From contig OW203985.1 of NCBI GenBank assembly GCA_934047225.1, positions 6,899,501 through 6,963,500 on the forward strand: DNA of 64,000 nucleotides, written 5' to 3'. The position numbers and the translations under genes are program-made. Origin of the DNA: Ypsolopha sequella. Lineage: Eukaryota; Arthropoda; Insecta; Lepidoptera; Ypsolophidae. The notes under the pieces are model-generated. The model did not search any database, had not been told where the DNA came from, and saw only the letters and a program-made list of their open reading frames with translations. Below, one piece after another: positions 34,916 through 46,626 of this stretch; position 1 is the first letter of the stretch, and each line of letters begins with the position of its first letter.

Positions 34916-35276
34916 TTTTTCAATGCATGTGCTCGTAAAGGCCCACTTTTTATGCATCAAAACCGAACAGAAAGTCGATCATTTTGCCCTAGGGCTTTAT
35001 TATTTTTTTTTTTATTTGTTTGCAATGGTTGGCTAACCTGCAGCCTTTCCTGTGTACCATAGATGTTATACTTTTTTTTTCCACTGTTTAACGGCTCTGG
35101 ATACAATCCTTTTGAGCCAATCATAATTTAAAGTTCACAAGATTATATATGTTTTCATTTCCTCACACTATGCATTGAAAAACGTAGTATGATACACGGG
35201 CGTAAAAGGAATAAATTACGAGGACGATTTAAAACACGAGCGTAGCGAGCATAAACATGTAGCATAAACTACTATT
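34916..35276 (+). repeat. Family A repeat, copy 3 (hairpin half deleted)
   Basis: Same orientation as 8038-8431 and complete up to TATGATACACGGGCGTAAAA. The terminal hairpin is shortened to one arm before ATGTAGCATAAACTACTA. Confidence 0.8.
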
Positions 35277-35279
35277 AAA

Positions 35280-35620
35280 ATACCACAGACACGAGAAAAA
35301 ACATACATACATACAAAATAACAAACAATACAAATTAAAAAACAGTACGAGTAAATATAACATTAAGAAAACAGTGGTACATAAAAAAGGATTACAGCTC
35401 AGCTTAATGTTGCAGTAGGGGCTACAGCGCTGGTATTCTGCTGAACCCTGACTTAAAATTAATATTAAAACTTAACCAACACCTATGCTAGGTGGCTTAT
35501 ATTTACACATAAAGACAAGGAGAAGAATGTGCAGGAGCTATATATAAATAAATAATTATATTTATATAAAACATAAATTATATACATATGTAACAATATA
35601 AAAATATATAAAATAACAAA
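35280..35620. other. AT-rich intronic spacer
   Basis: Low-complexity ATA/ACATAC-rich sequence, no gene. Confidence 0.5.
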
Positions 35621-35969
35621 AATTTTCATTACTTAGCACAGCATAGAATAGGGTAATTAGACTGCAGATAGCTCGATGCCACTACCACTAATCCAGGGCA
35701 CCCACAACGCATGTATAAATACAACAAAAAATCACTCTCAACATGTAAAGTACCAGATAAAATCGTTGCTGTGACGATTTTGCCATACCTACAGTATTTT
35801 TTACGATAAAACACATTTGTTTTTGGTGACCGTTAGGTTTATGTGACAATTTAACAATGTGGCCGGTCCTTATTATAAATGTTAAATGACGGATGCTTAT
35901 ACCATATGACGGTCACTTTACAACTCTAGTCACGACATATATAGAACTGAGTTTTGCCAAAGAAGTACA

Positions 35970-36300
35970 TATTTTATGCAAATCAAAATTTTAAACAAGT
36001 TATTTGATTCTCTTGAAGAACTACCTACTCGCTTATTTAAGAAAAAGCTGTTTAGCTGGTTGTCTGTAAAATGTTTTTATTCTATTAAAGAGTTTATAGA
36101 TCTTAGACCTAGAAAGATTATTATTGTATAAAATTAAGATTATAGAAAAAATACTTATCTTATTATAATTATAAAATAATATAATCTTACCGTTTTAAAT
36201 TTTGCATGCCTATTTGGGCAAGTTGTGCTGAACTATATATAATTTATAACAACTTGTGTACCACAATTTTTGCAAATAAATATCTTTATCTTTATATTCT
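35970..36300 (+). pseudogene. LINE reverse-transcriptase C-terminus plus 3' tail
   Basis: A short open frame with LPTRLFKKKLFSWLSVKCFY and SIKEFIDL before a stop at about 36131 matches the C-terminal LP...FKK..L....FYSI.E pattern of LINE polymerases and is a relative of 15899-16126. It is followed by about 150 bp ending in AATAAATATCTTTATCTTTA, a retroposon-type tail. The rest of the polymerase is missing. Confidence 0.6.
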
Positions 36301-36539
36301 CCAAGGGGTGTCAGGTGTGCGAAATTCAGTCACGGTCCACACTCGTAGACCTTCGTTTCACCGACGATTATTACGTTCGACCAAGATGGGGGGTGAGCCT
36401 ATTACGGTACTTTTAGAACAAATATGGTATCGTACAGCTTAATGCGCTACGGAACAAAAAGATACTTTTAGAACTTGCATATCTGCTTCAGTAAATAATT
36501 ATTTATTTGATAAAATTGTATATTATTTTTGGAATCTTT

Positions 36540-37010
36540 TTGTAGGGACCTGTTAAGCAGAAACGCGTTTGGAGAAATTCGGCTGGATAGAAATATTTAT
36601 TGCAATGTGGCCTTTTTCGACACCAATTCTCCTGGTTTGACAATTTAGAATGACATGTGGACTGCAATTATATTTTATTAGATGGGTTTTAATGATATCT
36701 AGGACCTGGTGCTCTACCGCGTAATTCTCATTTGTATCAACTTCAAGCAAATGCATGCGAAATTCAACGCGTGCGAAAGAGATGGCATGTTAGGCGGGCG
36801 TCGTCGCACGCACGTAAAATTTCAATCTCAAGTTGATGTTGATGAAAATGAGAATTACGCGGTAGACCCACTGGTTAAACGAAATTTTGATAGCAACTTT
36901 AGTACATTTTATATTAATAAAAAACCGACTTTTTGCTACTTTTCTACAAATCCGTCCCTCTCACTGAGAGTTTTTTCGCATATGGAGTAACAGGGACGCT
37001 AAAACTTTTA
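36540..37010 (+). repeat. Family B repeat, copy 3, split by a foldback MITE
   Basis: Diverged relative of 26587-27005. The left part runs to GATATCTAG near 36701; the right part resumes at GAAATTTTGATAGCAACTTT and ends with GTCCCTCTCACTGAGAG and GGAGTAACAGGGAC. The MITE at 36705-36875 separates the two halves. Confidence 0.7.
36705..36875. mobile_element. Foldback MITE, copy 2 of 26067-26240
   Basis: GCTCTACCGCGTAATTCTCA at the left and its inverse ending GGTAGACCCACTGG at the right; interior nearly identical to copy 1. It sits inside a family B copy. Confidence 0.85.
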
Positions 37011-37715
37011 AATATCGTCTTTACGTACTTTTCGAAGCACGTGGAGCGAACACAAATGAGCCCCTACAAGATTTGAAACTGCGACCTCCGGATTAATAAT
37101 AATCGAGACTGACTGACAGATGTTGTAACTGCTGAAACTTTTAACTTCCTATTTCAATTCGCTCGAGTGCTCTACCAATGAGTTGAAAGCGCACTCCCGA
37201 CGCTACCCATTTGTCCACTGCTTTTCCTTTTTTAAGTACTTCTTTCTTGTTCCATAACAAAGATTATTTGTGTAATTTTTTATAAAAAAACAAATAACCA
37301 AAGCCTATATTTACGAACATTTACACTAAACTCATGAAATATGATCAAGATTTATGTTGTTTTCTTTTTAAAATGCAACAAATAAAATAAATACTACGTG
37401 AATGATACTATCGATACAATGAATACAATGTATCGGCAAATTCTAGAATTTAATTTCCAACCCTAATGCAGTGGGTACACGGGGAAACAGCAATTCCCTA
37501 TGCGCCCACTGGTGGGTGAAAACAGTGGGTCCACGGGTAGCGACTCAAAACATCGTGTAAGTCAAAAATACAGACGGTGGTATCGTTCCATACAAACGTA
37601 GCTGTTAAAAATGATTGTCTTATGGATATTTTGGGGATATTTTAATATTTGTCCAATTTTTTAACGTAATTATTTAGTCAAGAAAAAGCTAAAAAGGCTC
37701 GTTTTTTTTTTTCAG

Positions 37716-37815
37716 AAATGCGTCCTCCAGCACGGAAAGGACAACCAGTCATGGTAGAGTTTAGTATTTACGTCGTTGACGTCAACTCTATAAACGTTGA
37801 AGACATGGATTTCAG
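37716..37815 (+). CDS. pHCl: pHCl-type chloride channel, ligand-binding-domain exon (first beta strands)
   Basis: A 100-bp exon between a T12CAG acceptor and a TTCAG/GTAATA donor. Two bases finish the Glu codon begun in the previous exon, then 32 codons and two bases of an Arg codon. It reads EMRPPARKGQPVMVEFSIYV, then VDVNSINVEDMDFR. VEFSIYVVDVNSINVEDMDF is the beta1-beta2 region of Cys-loop anion channels, and the NSINVEDMDFRVD block is typical of insect pHCl channels. The receptor would sit in the plasma membrane as a pentamer with this part facing outside. The reading frame is open and the splice phases agree on both sides, so the exon appears functional. The next intron is 5395 bp. Confidence 0.8.
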
Positions 37816-37847
37816 GTAATATTTGTTATACATACATACATACAAAG

Positions 37848-37932
37848 AAGGGTATAGAGCTGATGGCGGAATCGACGCTTAGGTACCACCATCTTATTCT
37901 CAAACACTTCGAAGTAATTCGGGGGAGACAGC
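37848..37932 (+). repeat. LINE 3'-end segment, fragment copy
   Basis: Carries GTACCACCATCTTATTCTCA and TCGAAGTAATTCGGGGGAGA in the order seen at 11431-11737. It begins 32 bp after the donor of the 37716-37815 exon. Confidence 0.6.
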
Positions 37933-37934
37933 TC

Positions 37935-39435
37935 TCAAAAAGGCACAATCCGTGATCAATTACGATGCGCAAAAATAAATTTTATTATACATTATAAATC
38001 CAAGTAAGTAGATGGACACGGTGATGTTGATTGACGCCAGTAAATTTATTGATTTAGTTATTTGTATAAGTATTTTGCGTTTATTTTTTACGGACTCTTC
38101 GATTTTACCTTCTGCTACTTTATCAGACTTCTAGCCGCCGCGCCGTGACGCTTGAGTGTTGTCAAATTTGCACCAGAGTCACCAAGCAGTGTTGCAGACA
38201 TACGTTGGGAACATTGTCCAGTGTAAGTTTCTGGATTTTATAGCTTTAGGAATGCAGCAATCTCTTTGGGTATACTTTCCAATTTTTTCTGCCAATAACT
38301 TGCTTTGTGCATTTACTATCCTAGAAATTCAAAAAGAACCGTTTAGTGGTTATTGTCACGAATTACAAATACTCGATCTCATTTTGTCTTCGTGTTTGAA
38401 ATTTAATGAGCAGCATATGGTTATGAAGCTCAATCTCATTAATGGAAATATCCTTTCATTCTGAGTTTCTACAAGCACCGTTAATGCCAAAAATTAGAAC
38501 AACTTGTATCAAATACTTCAATGTATAATCTTTATTCATACTTTTACACATAGGTAGCTATAAAAGTCTTAAAAGATTGTTATCAACCTACTATCATATA
38601 TTTATCATCACGTGCTTCATTCAAAAATAATTTGTATAGGAATATTCTTTGATATACTCATTGTGCTTTGTGTTAACTGTGCTTTTAGCATGGTTTCATT
38701 TCATTTTATTCATTGTAATAGGCCAAAAACACACTCTCGGAAAATGATTTCACCCGTTTTTCATTTTCATATAATCTCTCTGGATTTTGGTGGCAAAAAG
38801 TTATCTATAACTGCTTTTGTCACATTTTTTGTTTCTTCTGATGTTATCATAGACATATCATATATATACCTACATCTGATTCTTCGTTTTGCTACTAAGA
38901 TCCATTTTCATGAAACACAGTCAAATTTTCACAGAAATATTTATTGCGCTTAAATTTGCGCCTATTGATGAAGTATTTTTTGGTTATGGTTTAACGTGTA
39001 TTCAGCCAGTTTTCTTTATCTAGAACTCATGAAGTAAAGTGTAAATTTGCTTTTATTTTTTTTATTTTGAAAAATAAAGAAATGGGGGCCAATCAAAGTT
39101 GCCATTTTTAGACCGTTTTTGTTACGGTGTCAAAGCAGTTAGGATTTTGAAATTTCTGTGTTTTATGTACCATAATAATATGCTGTATTTAAACAACAAA
39201 TACTAAAAACTCCTAATTAATGTAGTTTTAGGGTTACGTCAAAACTCAACCAACCTGTAAAGTGTATCCGTTATATCTACATTACATAAATAATAAACAT
39301 ATTTCATTTCATTTAATTTACTTTTGGCATTGGCTTTTGGTATTTCAATGCTTTATGATGCAATAAATATATGAGCATATGCTAAAAGACGCCCGAGTCC
39401 GCCCGACCCACAAACTATCAGTAATGTAAAACGTC
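37935..39435. other. Intronic spacer with no supported gene
   Basis: ORFs of 102 and 113 codons (38156-38464, 38612-38953) have no motif, no splice support and AT-biased composition. No clear repeat structure. Confidence 0.45.
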
Positions 39436-39439
39436 ATAA

Positions 39440-39853
39440 TAGTAGTTTATGCTACAAGGGCAAAAAGGAATAAATTACGAGGTCGCTCGTGTTTTAAACG
39501 TAACCGAGTAATTTATTGCTCTTATGGCCGTGTATTATACAACGTTTTTCAATGCATAGTGTGAGGAAATAAAACAAATATAATCAAAGAAAACAATTTC
39601 ATTATTAAAGTTGAAAGTTACATTGTTACAATTTTGCAAGTCAATGATTGGCTCAAAAGGACTGTATCTAGAGCCGTTAAAGAGTGGAAAAAAAGTATAA
39701 CATTTACGGTATATATCAAAGGTTTCAGGTTAGCCCACTTCTCGAAAAAGAAAATAAAAAAAAAATTAATAAAGCCCTAGGGCAAAATAATCAACTTTCT
39801 ATTCGGTCTTGATGCATAAAAAGTGAGCCTTTACGAGCACTTGCATTGAAAAA
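39440..39853 (-). repeat. Family A repeat, copy 4
   Basis: Inverse orientation: TAGTAGTTTATGCTACAAGG at the left, AGCACTTGCATTGAAAAA at the right. An extra segment of about 45 bp (AGAAAACAATTTCATTATTA...) is present near 39590-39640. Confidence 0.8.
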
Positions 39854-39859
39854 GATAAT

Positions 39860-41780
39860 ATGATACAAAGTTGCTTTAGAATCTAACACATGTATCTCGG
39901 GACCCATCACAAAGATGAAACCTGCACTATTTATAGCCTTCAAAGTGAAAAGTTGGCACACTCTATATTTCGTACAAAGTAACTACAAATTAAGCACCAA
40001 ACAACGTGAGTAAATGCCACTTCTAGGTAAATTTTACTTCTAGGGGTAAAACTTTTGCAGAACCGAAACAAGTATTACCATTTTCCTGTTTTTAATAGGG
40101 TAACTCATGGATCCAAAATATATAAAATTTTATCACGTACCTTTGTAGAAAATTACTAAATTGTAAATTAAAATGTTTATATATAAGCAAATAAGGTAAA
40201 GACATAAAAATTTCACAGCTTATACCGAGTATAGACTTAAGGTAGGCCATCCCACTCAGTTGCCATATAAATGCATTAGGTGTTAATAGCGTCCTGTTGG
40301 CTTTGATGTCCATTAAAATTTACACACATCTTTCTATAAGTTTCCCTTTCTTCCACACCGCACTCCGATCTATCTCTTATCAAGAGATGCAAGATGGCGA
40401 GATATAAAAAAAGCGCCGAATTTGTGAAATGGTTTCAGGTAAAAACTGTTTGTTTATAGAAAATTGTATAATTTTACATATCTTTTTTAGATGAACGACG
40501 ACTCTGTATTTCTCTCTTTTTAATTCCAGTACAGATAAACATTATACAACTTGCTAAACTTTGCGTAAAAACGAGGCAATATGAAATGAAATATGAAATA
40601 TATTTATTTATGTAATGTAGGTATAACAGATCCACTTATTAAAGGTCGGTTTTAATGTAATATAAGTAACTAAATAATCTATGTGTATAGGTAATAGTTC
40701 AATGTTATAAATAATAATATGGGGAAATACGCAGTGAATAATAAAGGTTAGGTTTACTTAAATTTAATAATAAAAAAAATTGTTGAATAAAATAAAAATA
40801 TAGGAATAAGAAATAAATGATAGTATAAATATATGCAATACATATAATAAGTATATGCCTAACTCCACCCATTCGATTAGTCTTGCTAAGAAGAAGGGCA
40901 AGAAACTTATCATGTCTTTTTTTTTTCATAATATTAGTTACAACAACTAAATGTAAAAGAAAAGCTTATACTTTAATTGAATAAATATATAAATAATACA
41001 AAACAGGAGAAAATGATGTCAAGAAGGCAAAACAATATAAAACCTTTACCTGTTTATATATTCACGATATCCTTACAGCTATTATGATAGTGTTTCATAA
41101 AATGTTGCTTTTTGGTCTGTATAGAGACGTAGTTAGATGTCGCTAGATAATATTTATCTTTATGTAGTTGTAGGAATAAAATGAACCGCCGCCGTTAAAA
41201 CTGTCTGTATACACTTGCTTGATTTCTTTTTGAACTCTGAAAAATGTTAATTCTTAATATCATTTTCAAAGGGTTTTCTCTTTAATAAACTCACATACTA
41301 TTTAACTTGATGAGTTTTAAGATAGCTTAACACATTCTCGTCCCTTGACTTATATAGTACATCATACATACATCGTACATCATACTACAAAATTAAAAAA
41401 ACTATGAATTCGTATGGCAAGCTACGCGGTACTAAAAAGGGGATGCAAACGAGTTAAAATGTTTACTGTCGCATTAAATCTTTGTTAATACAATCAATAG
41501 TAATGAGTACGAATAATTATATTTTTCAAATCAGGAACAATTATACCTATACATGGATATAATCGGCCAAGTGCGTGTCAATAACGCATACCGGTTGCCA
41601 AAGTGTAGACAAAATTGTGTCACATAAAAAAGGACTTAGGACTTCGCTTTAAACGCTTCCTTTTATTGTCGAAGCCTTAAAAATATTCCAACTGGGAATT
41701 CTCTAATTGTACGAACAATAATACTTTAATACTCACTTACCTACTTCAGTCAGAAAGCTTTTAGCTCAATTTGTGGTTAA
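39860..41780. other. Intronic spacer with no supported gene
   Basis: AT-rich. GCCTAACTCCACCCATTCGA near 40857 also occurs near 48944 followed by TTAGTCTTG in both, a shared retroposon fragment of about 30-60 bp. No coding evidence. Confidence 0.45.
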
Positions 41781-41782
41781 GG

Positions 41783-42200
41783 CGATATGCGAAAAAAATA
41801 CGGTTGTTTCTTTTCTGTGTTTTTCATGAAATACTTAAAAAATTATAATCAGTTTTTGGTATATGCATTTTGACTATATAATCTAGGGTTTTGAAATTGG
41901 AAAACATGTTTGGATAAATTTTCCTCGATAGAAATAATTGTTGAAATGAGGTCTTCAAACACACTTTTTCTCCTCGTTTGACGAATAGGAACCATATACA
42001 GAACTCAAACATATTTTATTAGGTGTGTTTTAACAATATCTAGAGATTTGATATTTGAAATTTTGTTAGCTATTTTAGTTTTTTTAATAAAAATATAAAA
42101 CCAACATTTTTCCCTTTTGCCCTGAATCCACCCCTCTCGCACTGCTCGATATTTCGCTTGGAGTGACAGTGACAAAAATAAAATTCGCATAGCCTCTTAA
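41783..42200 (+). repeat. Family B repeat, copy 2
   Basis: Closely matches 26587-27005 from CGATATGCGAAAAAAATACG to AGCCTCTTAA but lacks the CAGGGTTGCCAGGT ends, which helps set the limits of family B. Confidence 0.8.
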
Positions 42201-42204
42201 CGCG

Positions 42205-43205
42205 TTCTATAAAGTTCTGCCGAAAACTTCGTCCCTTTAGTAACAATAAAGGCTGATATAAAATGTGATGGAATTGTTGTACCGTGATGTTTTTGTAAAC
42301 GAACGGACAACATTATCAAATTTCAAAGTCCATTTGAACCTTATAAGGAGCATACATTTTCAAGTATTAAAGAGAAAATAAGAGTTGGATAAATCCGAAG
42401 AAATCGGAACCGGAAGCAATTATTGGTGCAATTTTGGATGTCTTTAGCTATAGGCGACCAGAAATGAACAATTGGTCGTCATCAGGCGAATAGAAAAATA
42501 TTATGAGTTGCTTCGAGAAAAGGATGGTACGGCCGTTCCGCATTTTTTTGCGAGACTCGGCGGGGTCACTGCCGTGCCCCCAGATATGACATAGGTATAG
42601 GTATTTGAAGTTGGTTCGAAAGCCGCTGACATCTATTGATATAAAATGTATAAAAAGTATATTTTGGATCGTGAACCAGACTTTTTAGAGAGGATTTAGT
42701 CAGCCGGCGCTAGGCTAGGATGCAGAGTGCTCCTCCATCAGGATCGGAGATAGTTTTTAGGCTTCTTGTTGGAAACACACCATTGCGACGTAAAAACAAA
42801 TTTTTACAATTAAATTTTTTTTCTTAAAAATCCTTATTCCAAGAAACTTTTAATCAAATATCTTTGTTCTATGAATATTTATTTTTACTGGGGTTGAATG
42901 TTAGAGAGTAATTTCTGGAAATACTGACTTTAATAAACTCTAAAAAGCTACCATTAATTTAGATTATAATAATGTTCTCAGTTAGAACTTGAGCTACTTT
43001 TTAATGCAGAAAGTTTTGTAGAGAAGTTCCCTGGGGCAAAAGCCAAAACCTACTTCGCTTCTACAGAAATAAATAAGACCATCAGAACTAGAGAGGATTG
43101 TTTTCCAAAAACAATTGAAAACTGATTTTGTCTGGTAAAGATAGGTCATTTTGCCTTTATCGGCCTCAAATTAAATGTCTTTCCTCTTCATCCTTTCTTT
43201 TCTTC
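42205..43205. other. Intronic spacer leading to a channel exon
   Basis: No repeat or gene recognised. The last 25 bp (TTCCTCTTCATCCTTTCTTTTCTTCAACAG region) form a strong polypyrimidine tract and splice acceptor for the exon at 43211. Confidence 0.5.
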
Positions 43206-43210
43206 AACAG

Positions 43211-43365
43211 AGTGGACATGTTCATCAGGCAGACCTGGCGGGAGAGCCGACTGCAGCTGCCAGATGACATATTCGAAGAGGGAGATGACCATGTCACCCT
43301 CCCGCCGGAGTTCTTCGATAACCTTTGGCATCCTGACCCTTACTTTCTTAACTCTAAGGTCACTG
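43211..43365 (+). CDS. pHCl: pHCl-type chloride channel, ligand-binding-domain exon with loop A region
   Basis: A 155-bp exon between a TTCTTCAACAG acceptor and an ACTG/GTAAGT donor. One base completes Arg, then 51 codons and one base. It reads VDMFIRQTWRESRLQLPDD, IFEEGDDHVTLPPEFFDNLW, HPDPYFLNSKVT. RQTW...R is beta2, and LW.PDPYFLNSK is the conserved loop A/beta4 segment of Cys-loop chloride channels. The IPDDIFEEGDD.VTLPPEFFDNLW.PDPYFLNSK pattern is what separates insect pHCl from GluCl and RDL subunits. There are no stops and good codon phase on both sides. The exon is more GC-rich than its surroundings, as expected for constrained coding sequence. The next intron is 20577 bp and full of transposons. 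Confidence 0.85.
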
Positions 43366-43499
43366 GTAAGTGTCAACTAAGAGAATGCTGGTGATCCACT
43401 TTTTACTGTTACTGAAATAAAATGAAATGTGGGGCAGCTGTGATGCTTCATCAATTAATACGGGGACTTGGTGAAATTACCGTTTCCAATACCTAAAAG

Positions 43500-43868
43500 A
43501 GCACAATCGGGTGGTAGAGCTGATGCTGGGCTCGACTGTGGAGGTACCACCATCTTTGTTGGAGACCCCCTCGAAGTAATTCGGGGGAGAGTAAGAGGAC
43601 AGCTCACAGGCAAAAAACCAGGAGGCCCACCATGTCTGGGACCGGTGGATGGCGGTATATCCATCCCTAATAGCCGGGCCTTATATGGAACAGACTGGTG
43701 ACGGGCAGCGGCGTCACTGGTGCGAGGGTTCCGGCACCGCGTTCACCAACCCGTCTGCCCAGCGTGTGTGAGTATGGGCAATTCTTCCAGGATGACCGCC
43801 GGGAGTGGCAAAGTCCTGGAAAGGCTTATGTCCAGCAGTGGACGAACTAGGCTGATGGATGGATGGAG
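43500..43868 (+). repeat. LINE 3'-end segment, copy B
   Basis: The fullest of three copies: GGTGGTAGAGCTGATGCTGG through GAAGTAATTCGGGGGAGAGT and GGAACAGACTGGTGACGGGC to CAGCAGTGGACGAACTAGGC and a short (GGAT)n end. It begins about 135 bp after an exon donor. Confidence 0.7.
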
Positions 43869-44189
43869 GAGTAATAATTTTTTTTTATTTTATGACCGTC
43901 TAAATACAGAAAAGAAATGAAAAAACATATTATTTTAACATAATAATGCTTTTAAATATATTTTTCTGCTATAAAAGAATAATAACACGAAGTAGGAGGC
44001 AAAGGGATCTTAGCCCATACAGACATATCTGAAGTTTTAATAAGAAATGGTTTATATGATTGCGCTGTGGGCTGCGCTTGATTTTAATGATGGTGGAACT
44101 TATGACCAGACCTCACATACGCGGTGAATACTTAATAAACCAGCCTGTAATGCACATACTGAACTCTCACGAGAGTGTTACGATAAAGA

Positions 44190-45010
44190 GAATTGTGGAT
44201 TTCGGAACTGTCCGAACAACACATATTGTAGCGACGACATCTGTTCCTTATATAACAAGGCGTGAATTTCACATACGCCTTTGTGAGCATTCAGTATGTG
44301 CATTACAGACTGGTATATCAAGTAGTTAACGAAAATTAGGTTTACAGTTATGGTGGAAAAATTTGTCAGTCCAGATAAGAACCTAGGTAGTGTAGTCGGC
44401 AGCGCGCATGTCATGCAGGAGGTCGCTGGTTAAAATCGAGCTGTATTTTTGAATCATTCGAATTTCAATTCGCATATGAATCCGCATGATTCGCATGCGA
44501 AAACTTGAAATCAGTAATTTTTAAAATTTTCTCCGTGAATTCTGCAACGAGTGGTCTGACCCACTCGTTTTCCGATTTATACTAGTAGAAACTATGCAAG
44601 AATGACAAGAAGTAAATTTCGATGTAGATGCATCGATGAGACTGACATGACATTATACATAACTTTTTAATTTACTTTCCGTTCACCTCCATTCATTACC
44701 GGTTTTTAAAATCAACAAAATATTGCTTTCCAGTTTAAATTTTTTCTGCGTGAATCGAAAACCGTTTACATTGTTTTCTACTGATTCAAAAATACGCAAA
44801 ATCGTGACCAATCGAATTGAATTTTGCACGTGATTTTTTTTCGTGCGTGAATATATGATTCACGGCGAGTGATTCAAAAATACAGCTCCTAGCCCGAGGA
44901 ATTATTTTTAAAATATACTTGAAATTTGTTTCTAGTTGATCTTTTCTAGTTTGTAATGTACTCTTAAATATTGCTGTAAGTTGGATTCATAAATAAAATA
45001 TGAAAAGGAT
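44190..45010 (+). repeat. SINE-containing repeat, copy 1, split by a MITE
   Basis: Aligns with 46740-47060: TGTAGCGACGACATCTGTT..., GAACCTAGGTAGTGTAGTCG (degraded A box), GGTCGCTGGTTAAAATC (degraded B box), then after the MITE at 44438-44888 CTAGCCCGAGGAATT and GATCTTTTCTAGTTTGTAAT. The tRNA-like head is more decayed than in the second copy. Confidence 0.7.
44438..44888. mobile_element. 451-bp MITE inserted in a SINE B box
   Basis: GAGCTGTATTTTTGAATCAT (44438-) and the inverse at 44866-44888 form 23-bp terminal repeats with one mismatch. Comparison with the uninterrupted SINE at 46970-46990 shows the insertion point between GGTTCGAATC- and CTGGCCC-type sequence. Several TTCGCATGCGAA-type short palindromes inside. 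Confidence 0.8.
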
Positions 45011-45560
45011 AACACGATATAACATTATGATCATGCTACAACAGACATTCACTCACGAAAATTATATCCGTTTAAATTTGAAATATTTCGCGTATCGTGG
45101 AAAAAAATATTGTACCGTACCATATAAACCGTATGTTTAACATTTAAAACTTTGGAATGTGTTCAGTTTGAATGTGACACTCTTTTGAAAGAAAGAAATT
45201 TATTTGCAAAGACACATGTCACAAAATAATAGTTCTTGCATGGCTGAAATTATACCATGAGTTCTTGTAGGTAATTGCAGTATCGATGAGTCCTTCCATA
45301 ATAAATGGCATGCAAATTTTTATACATTAAATTAAAAATTTAAAAATTAAATTAGATACACTGACTAAATTAAAACACTAAAAAATAATAACAATACAAT
45401 ATTCAAAAACACAATTTTCGATATTATTCTCAAATCAATTATGAGAAAAAGTAAGAAAGATATTTAGGAGGGATTATAATGTGTTAATTCCTAATTTGAT
45501 CAATTCAAGATTAGTATAATACTTACATGGTTAAATATTCATCGACTGTGTAAAAGCAGT

Positions 45561-45677
45561 GTACATTGGAGACCGCATCAAGTAAGACACATTGGACTTT
45601 GTACCTATCTTATATTCTTCTCTGTAGGGGCTAATGTCGCACTGCAAGTGTATAGCTTGATGTGGTCTTCACTGTAC
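45561..45677. mobile_element. 117-bp hairpin MITE, copy 1
   Basis: GTACATTGGAGACCGCATCA at the left and the inverse of GTACAGTGAAGACCACATCA at the right, with TAAGACACATTGGA / TGCAAGTGTATAGCTTG-type inner complementarity. Second copy at 48976-49093. Confidence 0.8.
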
Positions 45678-45919
45678 AAGTGAAAACTCCTCCAGTTTTT
45701 TCTAAACATATTAATATTTTAATTAGGTCGTTATTGTTCCCTAGTTCTTAGAATATATAGGTGAATATGTAATTGGGTACCTACTTGTGTAATTTCAATA
45801 ATATAATTTTTTTTCTCGTGCTTTTAAACAGTATTTGTAAGTATGTTAGTATCTACAGTGAAGTCATCATTTTAGGTTGAATGGTCAGCTCTTTGAACTT
45901 GAGAATGCCTACAAGAAAA

Positions 45920-46088
45920 ATAAAATATGCCAGCACTCGTAGCATAGCGTTTAATCGCGCGCGACGCCACTTAGTTGAATCACAAGTGCAAAGAGCTTGA
46001 TACCGTGTCACGCTCCTCGCACCTGTGATTCAACCAAGGTGCGTCGCGCGCGATTAAACACTATGCTGCGAGTGCAGACATATTTTAT
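45920..46088. mobile_element. 169-bp foldback MITE, copy 1
   Basis: Arms of about 55 bp: GCACTCGTAGCATAGCGTTT...AATCGCGCGCGAC against GTCGCGCGCGATTAAACACT...ATGCTGCGAGTGC, extended outward by ATAAAATATG / CATATTTTAT. The centre holds GTGTCACGCTCCTCGCACCT. A related copy is at 55139-55289. Confidence 0.85.
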
Positions 46089-46089
46089 G

Positions 46090-46620
46090 CTACCGGGCCT
46101 GGAAATGTATGGTGATGACGTCAATGAAGACGCTTATTTATTTAATAAAGGATATGCACGCTTATTATGAAATCTACTTTCTAAAAACAATTAAGGAAAG
46201 CTATTCCTCGAAACGGTTTTCGAATGATAAATAGTGGCGAGAAAAATAAGAATCCAATTTTATAACACAGACTACATTATTCTGAAAATTCCCTAGAGAC
46301 ACAAACCGATTTAATTCTCTTTATTTGGGCACAATTCTGTTTGATCCCGGTTGATCCCAAGGCAGTTTTCTAGGGATTGCAAGATATCCCCGAAATAATA
46401 GCGCGGGTAAAAGCCTCAAATCTCATTTAATTTATACGCGCCTTTTGCAGAAGATTATGTTTTAATGTTGCGTAATTTCCTCGAAAATGTAACTCTGTGT
46501 TACATATTAAGAGGGAACGATTCGTATCCTCTACGAAACGCACAACTTAAGATGGTTCTTCTTATTTTTGAATAACAGATATTAAATAAACGTGATTTAT
46601 AGCATTACGCGAACACAGTT
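46090..46620. other. Intronic spacer with no supported feature
   Basis: No gene, repeat or motif recognised. Confidence 0.45.
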
Positions 46621-46626
46621 TTCAAA

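Noticed and set aside
38156..38953. ORFs of 102 and 113 codons in a channel intron
   Set aside because: No recognisable motif, AT-biased composition, no splice sites consistent with the host gene.
43128..43394. Start codon at 43128 upstream of the channel exon
   Set aside because: The reading runs through a polypyrimidine tract and acceptor; the phase match to the exon at 37716 shows this is an internal exon beginning at 43211.
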